Shown here piece by piece: positions 48,798 through 56,658 of a stretch of 64,000 nt of DNA. Position 1 is the stretch's first letter. Every line of letters starts with the position of its first letter. The DNA lies in assembly GCF_001431405.1 (NCBI RefSeq), contig NZ_LDJL01000016.1:1-64000 (forward strand), in the 5' to 3' direction. Both the position numbers and the translations under genes were made by a program. The notes under the pieces are model-generated. The model was not told the origin of the DNA. It saw nothing but the letters and a program-made list of their open reading frames with translations, and searched no databases. Source of the DNA: Pseudoxanthomonas dokdonensis (lineage in GTDB: Bacteria > Pseudomonadota > Gammaproteobacteria > Xanthomonadales > Xanthomonadaceae).

Positions 48798-50252
48798 ATG
48801 AGCCATCACGATATCCGTTCCACCGTCCGTCCCGACCCCGACCAGCCGATGGTCGACATCGCCGATTACGTGGTGGACTACCAGATTGAGTCGCAGGAAG
48901 CCTACGACACCGCGCGCTACATGCTGCTGGACTCGCTCGCCTGCGCGATGCTGGCGATGAAGTTCCCGGATTGCGTCAAGCACCTGGGCCCGGTCGTGCC
49001 CGGCGCCGGCATGGCCGGTGGCGTGCGTATTCCGGGTACCAGCCACGAACTGGATCCGGTGCAGGGCGCGTTCGCGATCGGTGCGCAGATCCGCTGGCTG
49101 GATTTCAATGACACCTGGCTGGCCGCCGAATGGGGCCATCCGTCCGACAACCTCGGCACCATCCTGTCGGTCGCCGATTACCTGGGCCGCAAGGCGCAGC
49201 GCGAAGGTGGCCAGGCGATGACCGTGCGTGATGTGCTGACCGCGGCGATCAAGGCGCACGAAATCCAGGGCGGGTATGCGCTGCTGAACTCGTTCAACCG
49301 GGTCGGTCTGGACCACGTGATCCTGGTCCGGCTGGCTTCGACCGCGGTGGCCACGCAGATGCTCGGTGGTGGCAAGCAGCAGATCATCAACGCGGTGTCG
49401 CACAGCTGGATCGACAACGGCGTGCTGCGCACCTACCGGCACGCGCCGAACACCGGTCCGCGCAAGAGCTGGGCGGCCGGTGATGCCTGCCGGCGTGCGG
49501 TCACCCACGCATTGAATGCGGTCAATGGCGAGGTCGGCTACCCGAGCGCGCTGTCGGTGCCGACCTGGGGGTTCTACGACATCGCCTTCAACGGCAAGCC
49601 GTTCCAGTTCGAACGTCCGTTTACCAGCTACGTGATGGAAAACGTGCTGTTCAAGATCAGCTTCCCGGCCGAGTTCCATGCCCAGACCGCGGTCGAATGC
49701 GCGCTGCAGCTGCACGACCAGGTCAAGGACCGCATCGACCAGATCGAGAAGGTGGTCATCCACACCCAGGAAGCCGGCGTGCGCATCATCGACAAGACCG
49801 GGCCGCTGGCCAACTACGCCGACCGCGACCACTGCCTGCAGTACATGGTCGCCGTGCCGCTGATCTTCGGCCGCCTGACCGCCGCCGACTACAGCGACGA
49901 AGTGGCCGCCGATCCGCGCATCGATGCCCTGCGCGGGCTGATGGAGGTCAAGGAAAACCCGCAATTCACCGCCGACTACTTCGATCCCGACAAACGGTAT
50001 ATCGGCAATTCGGTGCAGATCTTCTTCAAGGACGGCAGCAAGACCGAGCAGGTATCCATCGATTACCCGATTGGCCACCGCAAGCGTCGTGCCGAGGGCA
50101 TCCCGGTGCTGATGGCCAAGTGCGAGGCCGCTTTGCGCGCTCACTTGCCGTCGACACAGGTGGATCGCATCATGGCGCTGGCGGCCGAGCCGGCGAAACT
50201 CGACGCGCTGCCGGTCAGCGAATTCATGGATCTTTACCGGGTGGAAGGTTGA
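48798..50252 (+). CDS. prpD: 2-methylcitrate dehydratase
   Basis: A 484-residue MmgE/PrpD-fold enzyme dehydrating 2-methylcitrate to 2-methyl-cis-aconitate. LLDSLACAMLA, RWLDFNDTWLAAEWGHPSDN, HEIQGGYAL and RKSWAAGDACRRAV match PrpD of the enteric type, not the AcnD/PrpF route. It is separated by about 20 kb from prpB and prpC. The start has no strong ribosome binding site. A four-codon frame (48787-48801) ends in ATGA across the prpD ATG. Confidence 0.93.
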   Translation: MSHHDIRSTVRPDPDQPMVDIADYVVDYQIESQEAYDTARYMLLDSLACAMLAMKFPDCVKHLGPVVPGAGMAGGVRIPGTSHELDPVQGAFAIGAQIRWLDFNDTWLAAEWGHPSDNLGTILSVADYLGRKAQREGGQAMTVRDVLTAAIKAHEIQGGYALLNSFNRVGLDHVILVRLASTAVATQMLGGGKQQIINAVSHSWIDNGVLRTYRHAPNTGPRKSWAAGDACRRAVTHALNAVNGEVGYPSALSVPTWGFYDIAFNGKPFQFERPFTSYVMENVLFKISFPAEFHAQTAVECALQLHDQVKDRIDQIEKVVIHTQEAGVRIIDKTGPLANYADRDHCLQYMVAVPLIFGRLTAADYSDEVAADPRIDALRGLMEVKENPQFTADYFDPDKRYIGNSVQIFFKDGSKTEQVSIDYPIGHRKRRAEGIPVLMAKCEAALRAHLPSTQVDRIMALAAEPAKLDALPVSEFMDLYRVEG

Positions 50253-50458
50253 CCGCCAAACTGAATAGGGCAGTCCCGGCTGCCGGCACGGGCGGACTTG
50301 TTATGGTAACGTTAACACTGTCTTCACCTGCTTCAGCATAATCTGTTCAGGATGACATGCGGCTAGCGTCGTCTGGATAAGAAGAAATTGGAAAGCTGGA
50401 ACCTGCAAGTCGAGATACTTCGGTTTTTCACACAACTGAATTTTTACAAGGAGCTGCA
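50253..50458 (+). promoter_or_regulatory. Upstream region of the OmpA-like gene
   Basis: 206 nt, AT-richer than its neighbours. CATAAT at about 50336-50341 is a possible -10, with TTAACA 19 nt upstream as a loose -35. GGTAACGTTAAC nearby is partly palindromic. The leader would be about 110 nt. Confidence 0.35.
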
Positions 50459-51544
50459 ATGAACAAGAAACTTCTTTGTGCCGCGCTGGTTGGCGGTCTG
50501 GGTCTGGCGCAAGCCGCCTCCGCACAGGATTTTGATGACCGTTGGTACCTGACTGGTTCCGCTGGCATCAACATCCAGGACAATGATCGCAATACCGAAG
50601 ATGCACCGTTCGCCACCCTGGGTCTGGGCAAGATGGTCAGCCCGAACTGGTCGATCGACGGTGAACTGAACTATCAGAATCCGGATTTCGAAAGCAACAG
50701 CAACTTGAACTGGAGCCAGTACGGCATCTCGTTCGATCTGCGTCGCCACTTCTGGCTGAGCAACGACTCCTGGCACCCGTACCTGCTCGCAGGCCTGGGC
50801 TACCAGCAGGTCGAAGAAGAGTACGACAACTTCCCGAACCCGGACTCCCCGGGCAATCGTGAAGACGGTACCTTCGCCGTCAAGCTCGGTGGTGGTCTGC
50901 AGGCCGACGTCGGCCGCGTGAAGGTCCGTACCGAACTGGCCTACCGCATCGACTTCGACGACAACGCCATTGGCCCGTCGTATGACGGTTCGATTGACGA
51001 CGGCGACGACTTCGCCGACCTGCTGGCCTCGATCGGCGTCGTGATCCCGCTGGGTCCGGAACCGATGGCCGCTCCGCCGCCGGCACCGGTTGCCAGCTGC
51101 GCCGACATGGATGACGACGGTGACGGCGTCAACAACTGTGACGACAAGTGCCCGGATTCGCAGGCTGGCCAGACCATCGGTCCGGACGGCTGCCCGGTCC
51201 CGGTCGCCATCGACCTGAAGGGCGTCAACTTCGACTTCGACAAGTCGACCCTGCGTCCTGACGCGGTTGCGATCCTGAGCGAAGCCACCGAAATCCTGAA
51301 GCGCTACCCCGACCTGAAGGTTGAAGTCGCCGGTCACACCGACTCCGTCGGTACCGATGCCTACAACCAGGGCCTCTCGGAACGCCGCGCTTCGGCCGTG
51401 TACGACTACCTGACCTCCAACGGCGTGGACGCTTCGCGTCTGGTCGGTCCGAACGGTTACGGCGAAAGCCGTCCGATCGACACCAACGACACCGCCGAAG
51501 GCCGTGCCAAGAACCGTCGTACGGAACTGAACGTCCAGAACTAA
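50459..51544 (+). CDS. OmpA-family outer membrane protein
   Basis: A 361-residue porin-like protein. Signal peptide ends at ASA-QD (residue 22), an eight-strand barrel (about 25-195), a Pro-Ala linker and a calcium-binding type 3 repeat (DMDDDGDGVNNCDDKCPDS, two disulfide cysteines). The C-terminal OmpA/Pal domain has NFDFDKSTLRPDA, VAGHTDSVGTDAYNQGLSERRA and NRRTEL, which binds peptidoglycan. AAGGAGCTGCA is an ideal ribosome binding site and codon use is strongly biased, suggesting high expression. Confidence 0.95.
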   Translation: MNKKLLCAALVGGLGLAQAASAQDFDDRWYLTGSAGINIQDNDRNTEDAPFATLGLGKMVSPNWSIDGELNYQNPDFESNSNLNWSQYGISFDLRRHFWLSNDSWHPYLLAGLGYQQVEEEYDNFPNPDSPGNREDGTFAVKLGGGLQADVGRVKVRTELAYRIDFDDNAIGPSYDGSIDDGDDFADLLASIGVVIPLGPEPMAAPPPAPVASCADMDDDGDGVNNCDDKCPDSQAGQTIGPDGCPVPVAIDLKGVNFDFDKSTLRPDAVAILSEATEILKRYPDLKVEVAGHTDSVGTDAYNQGLSERRASAVYDYLTSNGVDASRLVGPNGYGESRPIDTNDTAEGRAKNRRTELNVQN

Positions 51545-51565
51545 TCGGACGCTTCAAGCAATGCA

Positions 51566-51597
51566 CAAAGCCCGGCCCAGTGCCGGGCTTTGTTTTT
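51566..51597 (+). terminator. Terminator of the OmpA-like gene
   Basis: CAAAGCCCGGC (51566-51576), CCAGT, GCCGGGCTTTG (51582-51592), then TTTTT. Confidence 0.9.
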
Positions 51598-51776
51598 CTG
51601 CGCGGATCGGAAAATCTGTTTCCACCTGCGGGCAGTCGGCGCATGCGCCGGCAGATGAATGCGGCGCGATTTCGCATTGCCGGCAATGCAGCGGCCAGAT
51701 GCGGCCGCTTTCCTTGCCATCGTGACGCCGGCTTCTTACACTTCGGCGCTATATCGACCGACGCAGGAACCGCCCG

Positions 51777-52313
51777 ATGCAACGCATTCTCTTCGCAAGC
51801 CTGATCAGTCTTGCCGCGATTCCCGCCGCCCATGCCGCCGCCGACTGCACCGCACTGGTCGCTTCGCAGCCGTCAACCAGCAAACCGACCGTGCTGTCTC
51901 CGGTGTCCGATGAATTCAGCGCCACCGTGACCCAGCTCGGCGCGCCCAGCGGGGTGTTGTCGCAGGGCCTGGGAGAAGCCCAGACCGTGGACCGGGTGCT
52001 GGCACGCATCCAGCTGGCCAAATGCCAGAACCAGGCCGCATTGCCGGCGGTGCCGGCGGTCAACGCCAATGATGCGGCGGCCTACAAGCCGAAGACCGAA
52101 TTCGACAACACGCCCTGGCGCTTCGACATGAGCCAGAACGGCAAGCGGATGACCGCCGAGGAATTCGACGCCTGGATGAAGTCGCGCGGCGTGCGCGTGG
52201 CCAAGGGCGCCGCCAAACCTGCCGCTGCGATCGCGCCGGTCGCGGCACCCGCCGCCGCCGACGCACCGGCCGCGGCTCCCGCGGCAACCCCGCCGGCTGA
52301 CACCAAGGAATGA
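51777..52313 (+). CDS. Exported hypothetical protein
   Basis: A 178-residue protein with a signal peptide cleaved near AHA-AA (residue 20). The mature part has two Cys (CTAL and AKCQN), a conserved-looking core FDNTPWRFDMSQNGKRMTAEEFDAWMKSRG (about 109-138) and an Ala/Pro-rich tail. Probably periplasmic. I know of no function. CAGGAACCGCCCG precedes the ATG. Confidence 0.75.
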   Translation: MQRILFASLISLAAIPAAHAAADCTALVASQPSTSKPTVLSPVSDEFSATVTQLGAPSGVLSQGLGEAQTVDRVLARIQLAKCQNQAALPAVPAVNANDAAAYKPKTEFDNTPWRFDMSQNGKRMTAEEFDAWMKSRGVRVAKGAAKPAAAIAPVAAPAAADAPAAAPAATPPADTKE

Positions 52314-52321
52314 TTGCCGCC

Positions 52322-52339
52322 GGCCCGCGTCCGCGGGCC
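52322..52339 (+). terminator. Short GC hairpin after the exported protein
   Basis: GGCCCGCG (52322-52329) and CGCGGGCC (52332-52339) around TC, without a T-run. Confidence 0.35.
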
Positions 52340-52420
52340 GCGTGGTCGTGCAGGACAGCACTGGGCGCTCGCTGACGCGGCGCCCGTGATCCGTTTGCAG
52401 ACAGGCATCGAGCAGGCCCA

Positions 52421-53164
52421 GTGAATCGTCGTCTTCCCGCCGCGCCTCGACATGGGCTGGCCCGCGTGTTGTCCAAGCAGGGTCTGTGTTCGCGCAGCGA
52501 AGCCGCGCGCTGGATTGCCGAAGGCCGGGTCCGTGTCGACGGCAAGGTGGTGCGGGATCCCGAGTTTCCGGTGCAGCGCGAGCGCCAGCGGGTCGAGGTC
52601 GACGGCCACGCCGGAAGCGACCGCGTCGAGCGGATCTTCCTGATGCTCAACAAGCCACGTGGACTGGTCACCAGTACCCGCGACGAACAGGGCAGGGACA
52701 CCGTGTACCGCTGCCTGGATGATGCAGGCCTGCCGTGGCTGGCGCCGGTCGGTCGGCTGGACAAGGCCAGCGAAGGCCTGCTGCTTTTCAGCAATGACCC
52801 GCAGTGGGCCGCCCGCATCACTTCGCCGGGCAGTGGTCCGCTGAAAACCTACCATGTGCAGATCGACTGCATTCCGCCGCCGCCATTGCTGGCGATGCTG
52901 GAAACCGGCGTGGCGTGCGAAGGCCAGCACCTGGCGGCGCACTCGGTGCGCCTGTTGCGCGCTGGCGGCAAAAACGCGTGGCTGGAAGTGATGCTGGATG
53001 AAGGTCGCAACCGGCAGATCCGGCGCTTGCTCGCTGCCTTCGACATCGGCGTGTTGCGATTGCTGCGGGTGGCGATCGGGCCATTGCAGCTTGGCGATCT
53101 GGCCAAAGGCCAGTGGCGCCTGCTGGGCAGCGATGAAGCCGCCAGCCTGGCGCCGCTGGACTGA
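52421..53164 (+). CDS. RsuA-family pseudouridine synthase
   Basis: A 247-residue rRNA or tRNA modifying enzyme. N-terminal S4 domain (LARVLSKQGLCSRSEAARWIAEGRVRVDG), then FLMLNKPRGLVTSTRD and catalytic GRLDKASEGLLLFSND with the essential Asp. EGRNRQIRRLLAAFDIGVLRL is the RsuA/RluB/E hallmark. The start is a GTG at 52421 with GCAGG nearby. Which residue it modifies cannot be told from sequence alone. Confidence 0.9.
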   Translation: MNRRLPAAPRHGLARVLSKQGLCSRSEAARWIAEGRVRVDGKVVRDPEFPVQRERQRVEVDGHAGSDRVERIFLMLNKPRGLVTSTRDEQGRDTVYRCLDDAGLPWLAPVGRLDKASEGLLLFSNDPQWAARITSPGSGPLKTYHVQIDCIPPPPLLAMLETGVACEGQHLAAHSVRLLRAGGKNAWLEVMLDEGRNRQIRRLLAAFDIGVLRLLRVAIGPLQLGDLAKGQWRLLGSDEAASLAPLD

Positions 53165-53194
53165 CACCGGCGCAGCGCGGCGCCGGCGCGGGGC

Positions 53195-54421
53195 TCAGCC
53201 TTTCAGCACACCCAGTTCCTTGCCGATGCGAATGAACGCATCAATGGCGCGGTCCAGTTGCTCGCGGCTGTGGGCGGCGCTGATCTGGGTGCGGATGCGT
53301 GCCTGCTGCTTGGGCACCACCGGGAAGAAGAAACCGATTGCGTAGATGCCTTCTTCCAGCAGGCGCTCGGCGAACTTCTGCGCCAGCGGCGCGTCGTACA
53401 GCATCACCGGTGAAATCGGGTGCACGCCCGGCTTGATGTCGAACCCGGCGGCGGTCATCCGCTCACGGAAGTAGGCGGTGTTTTCCTGCAGTTGCCTGCG
53501 CAGGTGGCCGGCCTGCGACAGCATCTCGAAGGCCTTGATGCCGGCCGCGACCACGTGTGGTGGCAGTGAATTGGAGAACAGGTACGGGCGCGAGCGCTGG
53601 CGCAGCAACTCGATGACCTCGCTGCTGGCGGTGGTGAACCCGCCCAGCGCGCCGCCCATCGCCTTGCCCAGAGTGCCGGTGATGATGTCGATCCTGTCCA
53701 GCACGCCCTTGACCTCAGCCGAGCCCTTGCCGTGTTCGCCAAGGAAACCGGTGGCGTGGCATTCGTCGATATGCACCAGCGCGCCGTACTTCTTCGCTAG
53801 CGCGGTGATTTCATCCAATGGTGCGATGAACCCATCCATCGAGAACACGCCGTCGGTGGTGATCAGCTTGGTCTTGCAGCCAGCGGCATCGGCGGCCTGC
53901 AACTGCGCTTCCAGATCCGCCATGTCGCAGTTGGCGTAGCGGAATCGTTTGGCCTTGCACAGGCGCACGCCATCGATGATCGAGGCGTGATTGAGTGCGT
54001 CGGAGATGATTGCATCGTTCTCGCCCAGCAGCGGTTCGAACAGGCCGCCATTGGCATCGAAGCAGGCCGCGTACAGGATGGTGTCCTGCTTGCCGAAGAA
54101 ATCGGCAATGGTCCGCTCCAGTTGCTTGTGCAGGTCCTGGGTGCCGCAGATGAAGCGCACGCTGGCCATGCCGAAGCCATGACTGTCCAGGGCATCCTTG
54201 GCGGCGGCGATGATGTCCGGGTGATCGGCCAGGCCGAGGTAGTTGTTGGCGCAGAAATTGAGCACCGTGCGACCGTCCGCGAGGGTGATTTCGGCCGACT
54301 GCGGGCTGGTGATGATGCGTTCGGACTTGAACAGGCCGGCCTCGCGGATGGCATCCAGTTCGGCGGCGTAGTGCCGGGTCAGCGAGTGAGCGGGGGTAAC
54401 TGCGTTGGAGGATTCCGACAT
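53195..54421 (-). CDS. kbl: Glycine C-acetyltransferase (2-amino-3-ketobutyrate CoA ligase)
   Basis: A 408-residue PLP enzyme that, with Tdh, turns threonine into glycine and acetyl-Co[18 protein letters not shown] and the PLP lysine in [15 protein letters not shown] (Lys253) are present, with [18 protein letters not shown] preceding it. In E. coli kbl and tdh form an operon. Here they are both on the minus strand, but a porin gene on the opposite strand lies between them. No clear ribosome binding site before the ATG. Confidence 0.95.
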   Translation of the reverse strand: MSESSNAVTPAHSLTRHYAAELDAIREAGLFKSERIITSPQSAEITLADGRTVLNFCANNYLGLADHPDIIAAAKDALDSHGFGMASVRFICGTQDLHKQLERTIADFFGKQDTILYAACFDANGGLFEPLLGENDAIISDALNHASIIDGVRLCKAKRFRYANCDMADLEAQLQAADAAGCKTKLITTDGVFSMDGFIAPLDEITALAKKYGALVHIDECHATGFLGEHGKGSAEVKGVLDRIDIITGTLGKAMGGALGGFTTASSEVIELLRQRSRPYLFSNSLPPHVVAAGIKAFEMLSQAGHLRRQLQENTAYFRERMTAAGFDIKPGVHPISPVMLYDAPLAQKFAERLLEEGIYAIGFFFPVVPKQQARIRTQISAAHSREQLDRAIDAFIRIGKELGVLKG

Positions 54422-54551
54422 CGGCACGGCCTTGCGAAAAAAAGACAGTTTAACGGGCGGCGGTGCAGAGGTCGCGGCGCGCGGCCGGCGGTCCCCGGCA
54501 GGCCCGGGCATGACCGGTCGGACAGGCCAGGCGCCAGCCGATGGCCGGGAC

Positions 54552-54581
54552 TTGACTCACACGTTTGTTGCATCGCAATAT
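54552..54581 (+). promoter_or_regulatory. Candidate promoter of the TorF-family porin
   Basis: TTGACT (54552-54557), 18 nt, CAATAT (54576-54581). A hairpin ACGGTT/AACCGT (54586-54591 with 54596-54601) lies in the early leader. Confidence 0.5.
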
Positions 54582-54684
54582 CAAGACGGTTAAAAAACCG
54601 TGAATCCGTGACCTGGCGCTTGTCCTGTCCACCACAGGCCGGCCGCTGCCGAAATACCACCCCATGTCGAGCAGGAGAATCAGG

Positions 54685-55407
54685 ATGAAGTCAGTCAACC
54701 GTCGTGCCGCGCTAGTTGCTTCGTTGTTGCTGGTCTTGCCGTTTGCCACCCTGGCCCAGGATGCCGAAGCAGAGGCCGAAGCCGAAGCCAGCTCCCCGAT
54801 CAGCTGGTCGCTGGGCGCCACCACCGATTACGTATTCCGCGGCCTGTCGCAGACCGACGAAGGCCCGGCGTTCCAGGCCGGCGCCACCTACACCGCGCCG
54901 TTTGGCATGTATGCGGGCGTGTGGGGCTCCAATGTCGATTTCGGACCGGGTGATCCGAACTACGAACTTGATACCTTCATCGGCTACAACACCGACTTCG
55001 GTGACGTGGTCAATTTCGACATCATGGCCAACCGCTACAACTATCCCGATGCCGGCAAGTCCAACTACTGGGAGTTCATCGCCAAGACCAGCTTCTGGGA
55101 AAACTACTCGGTCACCGTCGGCTACACCGATGACGTGTTCAATTCCGATACTGATGGCTGGTACTACGCCGTCGGCGCCAGCTTCCCGTTGCCGGCCGAC
55201 ATCTCGCTGGACCTCAGCGCGGGCAAGAGCGAGTTCGAGGACGGTGAGGTCGGCCGCGACTACATGGACTGGTCGGTCGCCCTGGGCAAGAGCTTCGGCC
55301 CGCTGACGGTGACCGCCGCCTATATCGGCACTGACGGCGACGGCCGCGATGCCTATGGCGATATCGCCGATGACCGTTTCGTGCTCAGCGCCAGCGTCGG
55401 CATGTAA
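54685..55407 (+). CDS. TorF family putative porin
   Basis: A 240-residue outer membrane barrel. The signal peptide ends near LA-QD (about residue 25), then an acidic repeat (AEAEAEAEAS) and strands with the family motif SLGATTDYVFRGLSQTDEGPAFQAGATY. GTDGDGRDAYGDIADDRFVLSASVGM ends the barrel. AGGAGAATCAGG favours the ATG at 54685 over one at 54664. It is convergent with tdh and divergent from kbl. Substrate unknown. Confidence 0.88.
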   Translation: MKSVNRRAALVASLLLVLPFATLAQDAEAEAEAEASSPISWSLGATTDYVFRGLSQTDEGPAFQAGATYTAPFGMYAGVWGSNVDFGPGDPNYELDTFIGYNTDFGDVVNFDIMANRYNYPDAGKSNYWEFIAKTSFWENYSVTVGYTDDVFNSDTDGWYYAVGASFPLPADISLDLSAGKSEFEDGEVGRDYMDWSVALGKSFGPLTVTAAYIGTDGDGRDAYGDIADDRFVLSASVGM

Positions 55408-55431
55408 GCCAAGGCCACAACAGCAGCAAAA

Positions 55432-55459
55432 AAAAAGGGCGCCGCAAGGCGCCCTTTTT
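55432..55459. terminator. Bidirectional terminator between porin and tdh
   Basis: AAAAAGGGCGCC (55432-55443), GCAA, GGCGCCCTTTTT (55448-55459). A/T-tracts on both sides suit both convergent genes. Confidence 0.9.
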
Positions 55460-55478
55460 CATCGGCAATCGATCCCTG

Positions 55479-56513
55479 TCAGTTCCAGCTCAGCACGACC
55501 TTGCCGGCCTTGCCTTCTTCCATCAGGTCGAAGCCTTTCTGGAAGTCGTCGATGTGCATCTGGTGGGTCAAGACCTTGCCCAGCGGGAAACCGGACAGCA
55601 CCAGCTGGGTCATCTTGTACCAGGTCTCGTACATCTTGCGGCCGTAGATGCCGTGGATGGTCAGGCCCTTGAATATGATCTTGTCCCAGTCGGCACCGGC
55701 GCCGCGCGGCATGATTCCGAGCATGGCGATCTTGCCGCCGTGGTACATGCAATCGAGCATGTCGTTGAAGGCACGCGGGTTGCCGCTCATTTCCAGACCG
55801 ACGTCGAAGCCTTCCATGTGCAGGTCGCTCATCACGTCCTTGAGCGAGGTGTTGGACACGTTGACCACGCGCGTGGCGCCCATGTCGGCAGCCAGCTTGA
55901 GGCGGAAGTCGTTGACGTCGGTGACCACCACGTTGCGCGCACCGATGTGCTTGCAGATGCCGGCGGCGATGATCCCGATCGGACCGGCGCCGGTGATCAG
56001 CACGTCCTCGCCGACCACGTCGAATTCAAGCGCGCAATGGGCGGCATTGCCGTAGGGATCGAAGAACGCGGCCAGCTCGCTGGGAATCTGGTCGGGAATA
56101 GGCCACAGGTTGGAGGCCGGCATCACCATGTACTCGGCAAAAGCGCCGTTGATGTTGACGCCGATGCCGACCGTATTGGGGCACAGGTGCGGGCGGCCGC
56201 CGCGGCAGTTACGGCAGTGGCCGCAGACGATGTGGCCCTCGGCGGAGACCCGCTGGCCGACCTGGTAGCCGGTGACCGCCGAACCGAGCTCGGCGATGCG
56301 GCCGACGAACTCATGGCCAATCGTCAGGCCGGGGGTGATCGTGCGCTGACTCCACTCGTCCCACAGGTAGATGTGCAGGTCGGTGCCGCAGATCGCGGTC
56401 TTTTCCAGTTTGATCAGGACCTCGTTGGGGCCGGGGGAGGGAATGGCCACGTCCTCCATCCAGATGCCCTTGCCGGCTTCACGTTTGACCAGCGCTTTCA
56501 TGGTGTTTGGCAT
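55479..56513 (-). CDS. tdh: L-threonine 3-dehydrogenase
   Basis: A 344-residue zinc-dependent MDR dehydrogenase oxidising threonine to 2-amino-3-ketobutyrate. Catalytic zinc ligands Cys42 ([11 protein letters not shown]) and His67/Glu68 (IGHEF), structural zinc Cys97, Cys100, Cys103 and Cys111. The NAD fold is [18 protein letters not shown] chose the ATG at 56513, where AGAGG is about 9 nt away. The ATG at 56501 gives the E. coli-like N-terminus. A minus-strand TATAAT lies at 56549-56554. Confidence 0.96.
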   Translation of the reverse strand: MPNTMKALVKREAGKGIWMEDVAIPSPGPNEVLIKLEKTAICGTDLHIYLWDEWSQRTITPGLTIGHEFVGRIAELGSAVTGYQVGQRVSAEGHIVCGHCRNCRGGRPHLCPNTVGIGVNINGAFAEYMVMPASNLWPIPDQIPSELAAFFDPYGNAAHCALEFDVVGEDVLITGAGPIGIIAAGICKHIGARNVVVTDVNDFRLKLAADMGATRVVNVSNTSLKDVMSDLHMEGFDVGLEMSGNPRAFNDMLDCMYHGGKIAMLGIMPRGAGADWDKIIFKGLTIHGIYGRKMYETWYKMTQLVLSGFPLGKVLTHQMHIDDFQKGFDLMEEGKAGKVVLSWN

Positions 56514-56658
56514 GCACAGGGCCTCTGACCCGTCGGAACAAGGCGCGAATTATACGCGGGGCGGTCAGGGCGCCGATGAGGATGCCATGACCGACAGGCC
56601 CCGCAGCGGCCGTGAAGGTTTCGTTACAATCGGGGCTCGACCACTGCCGGACTGAACG

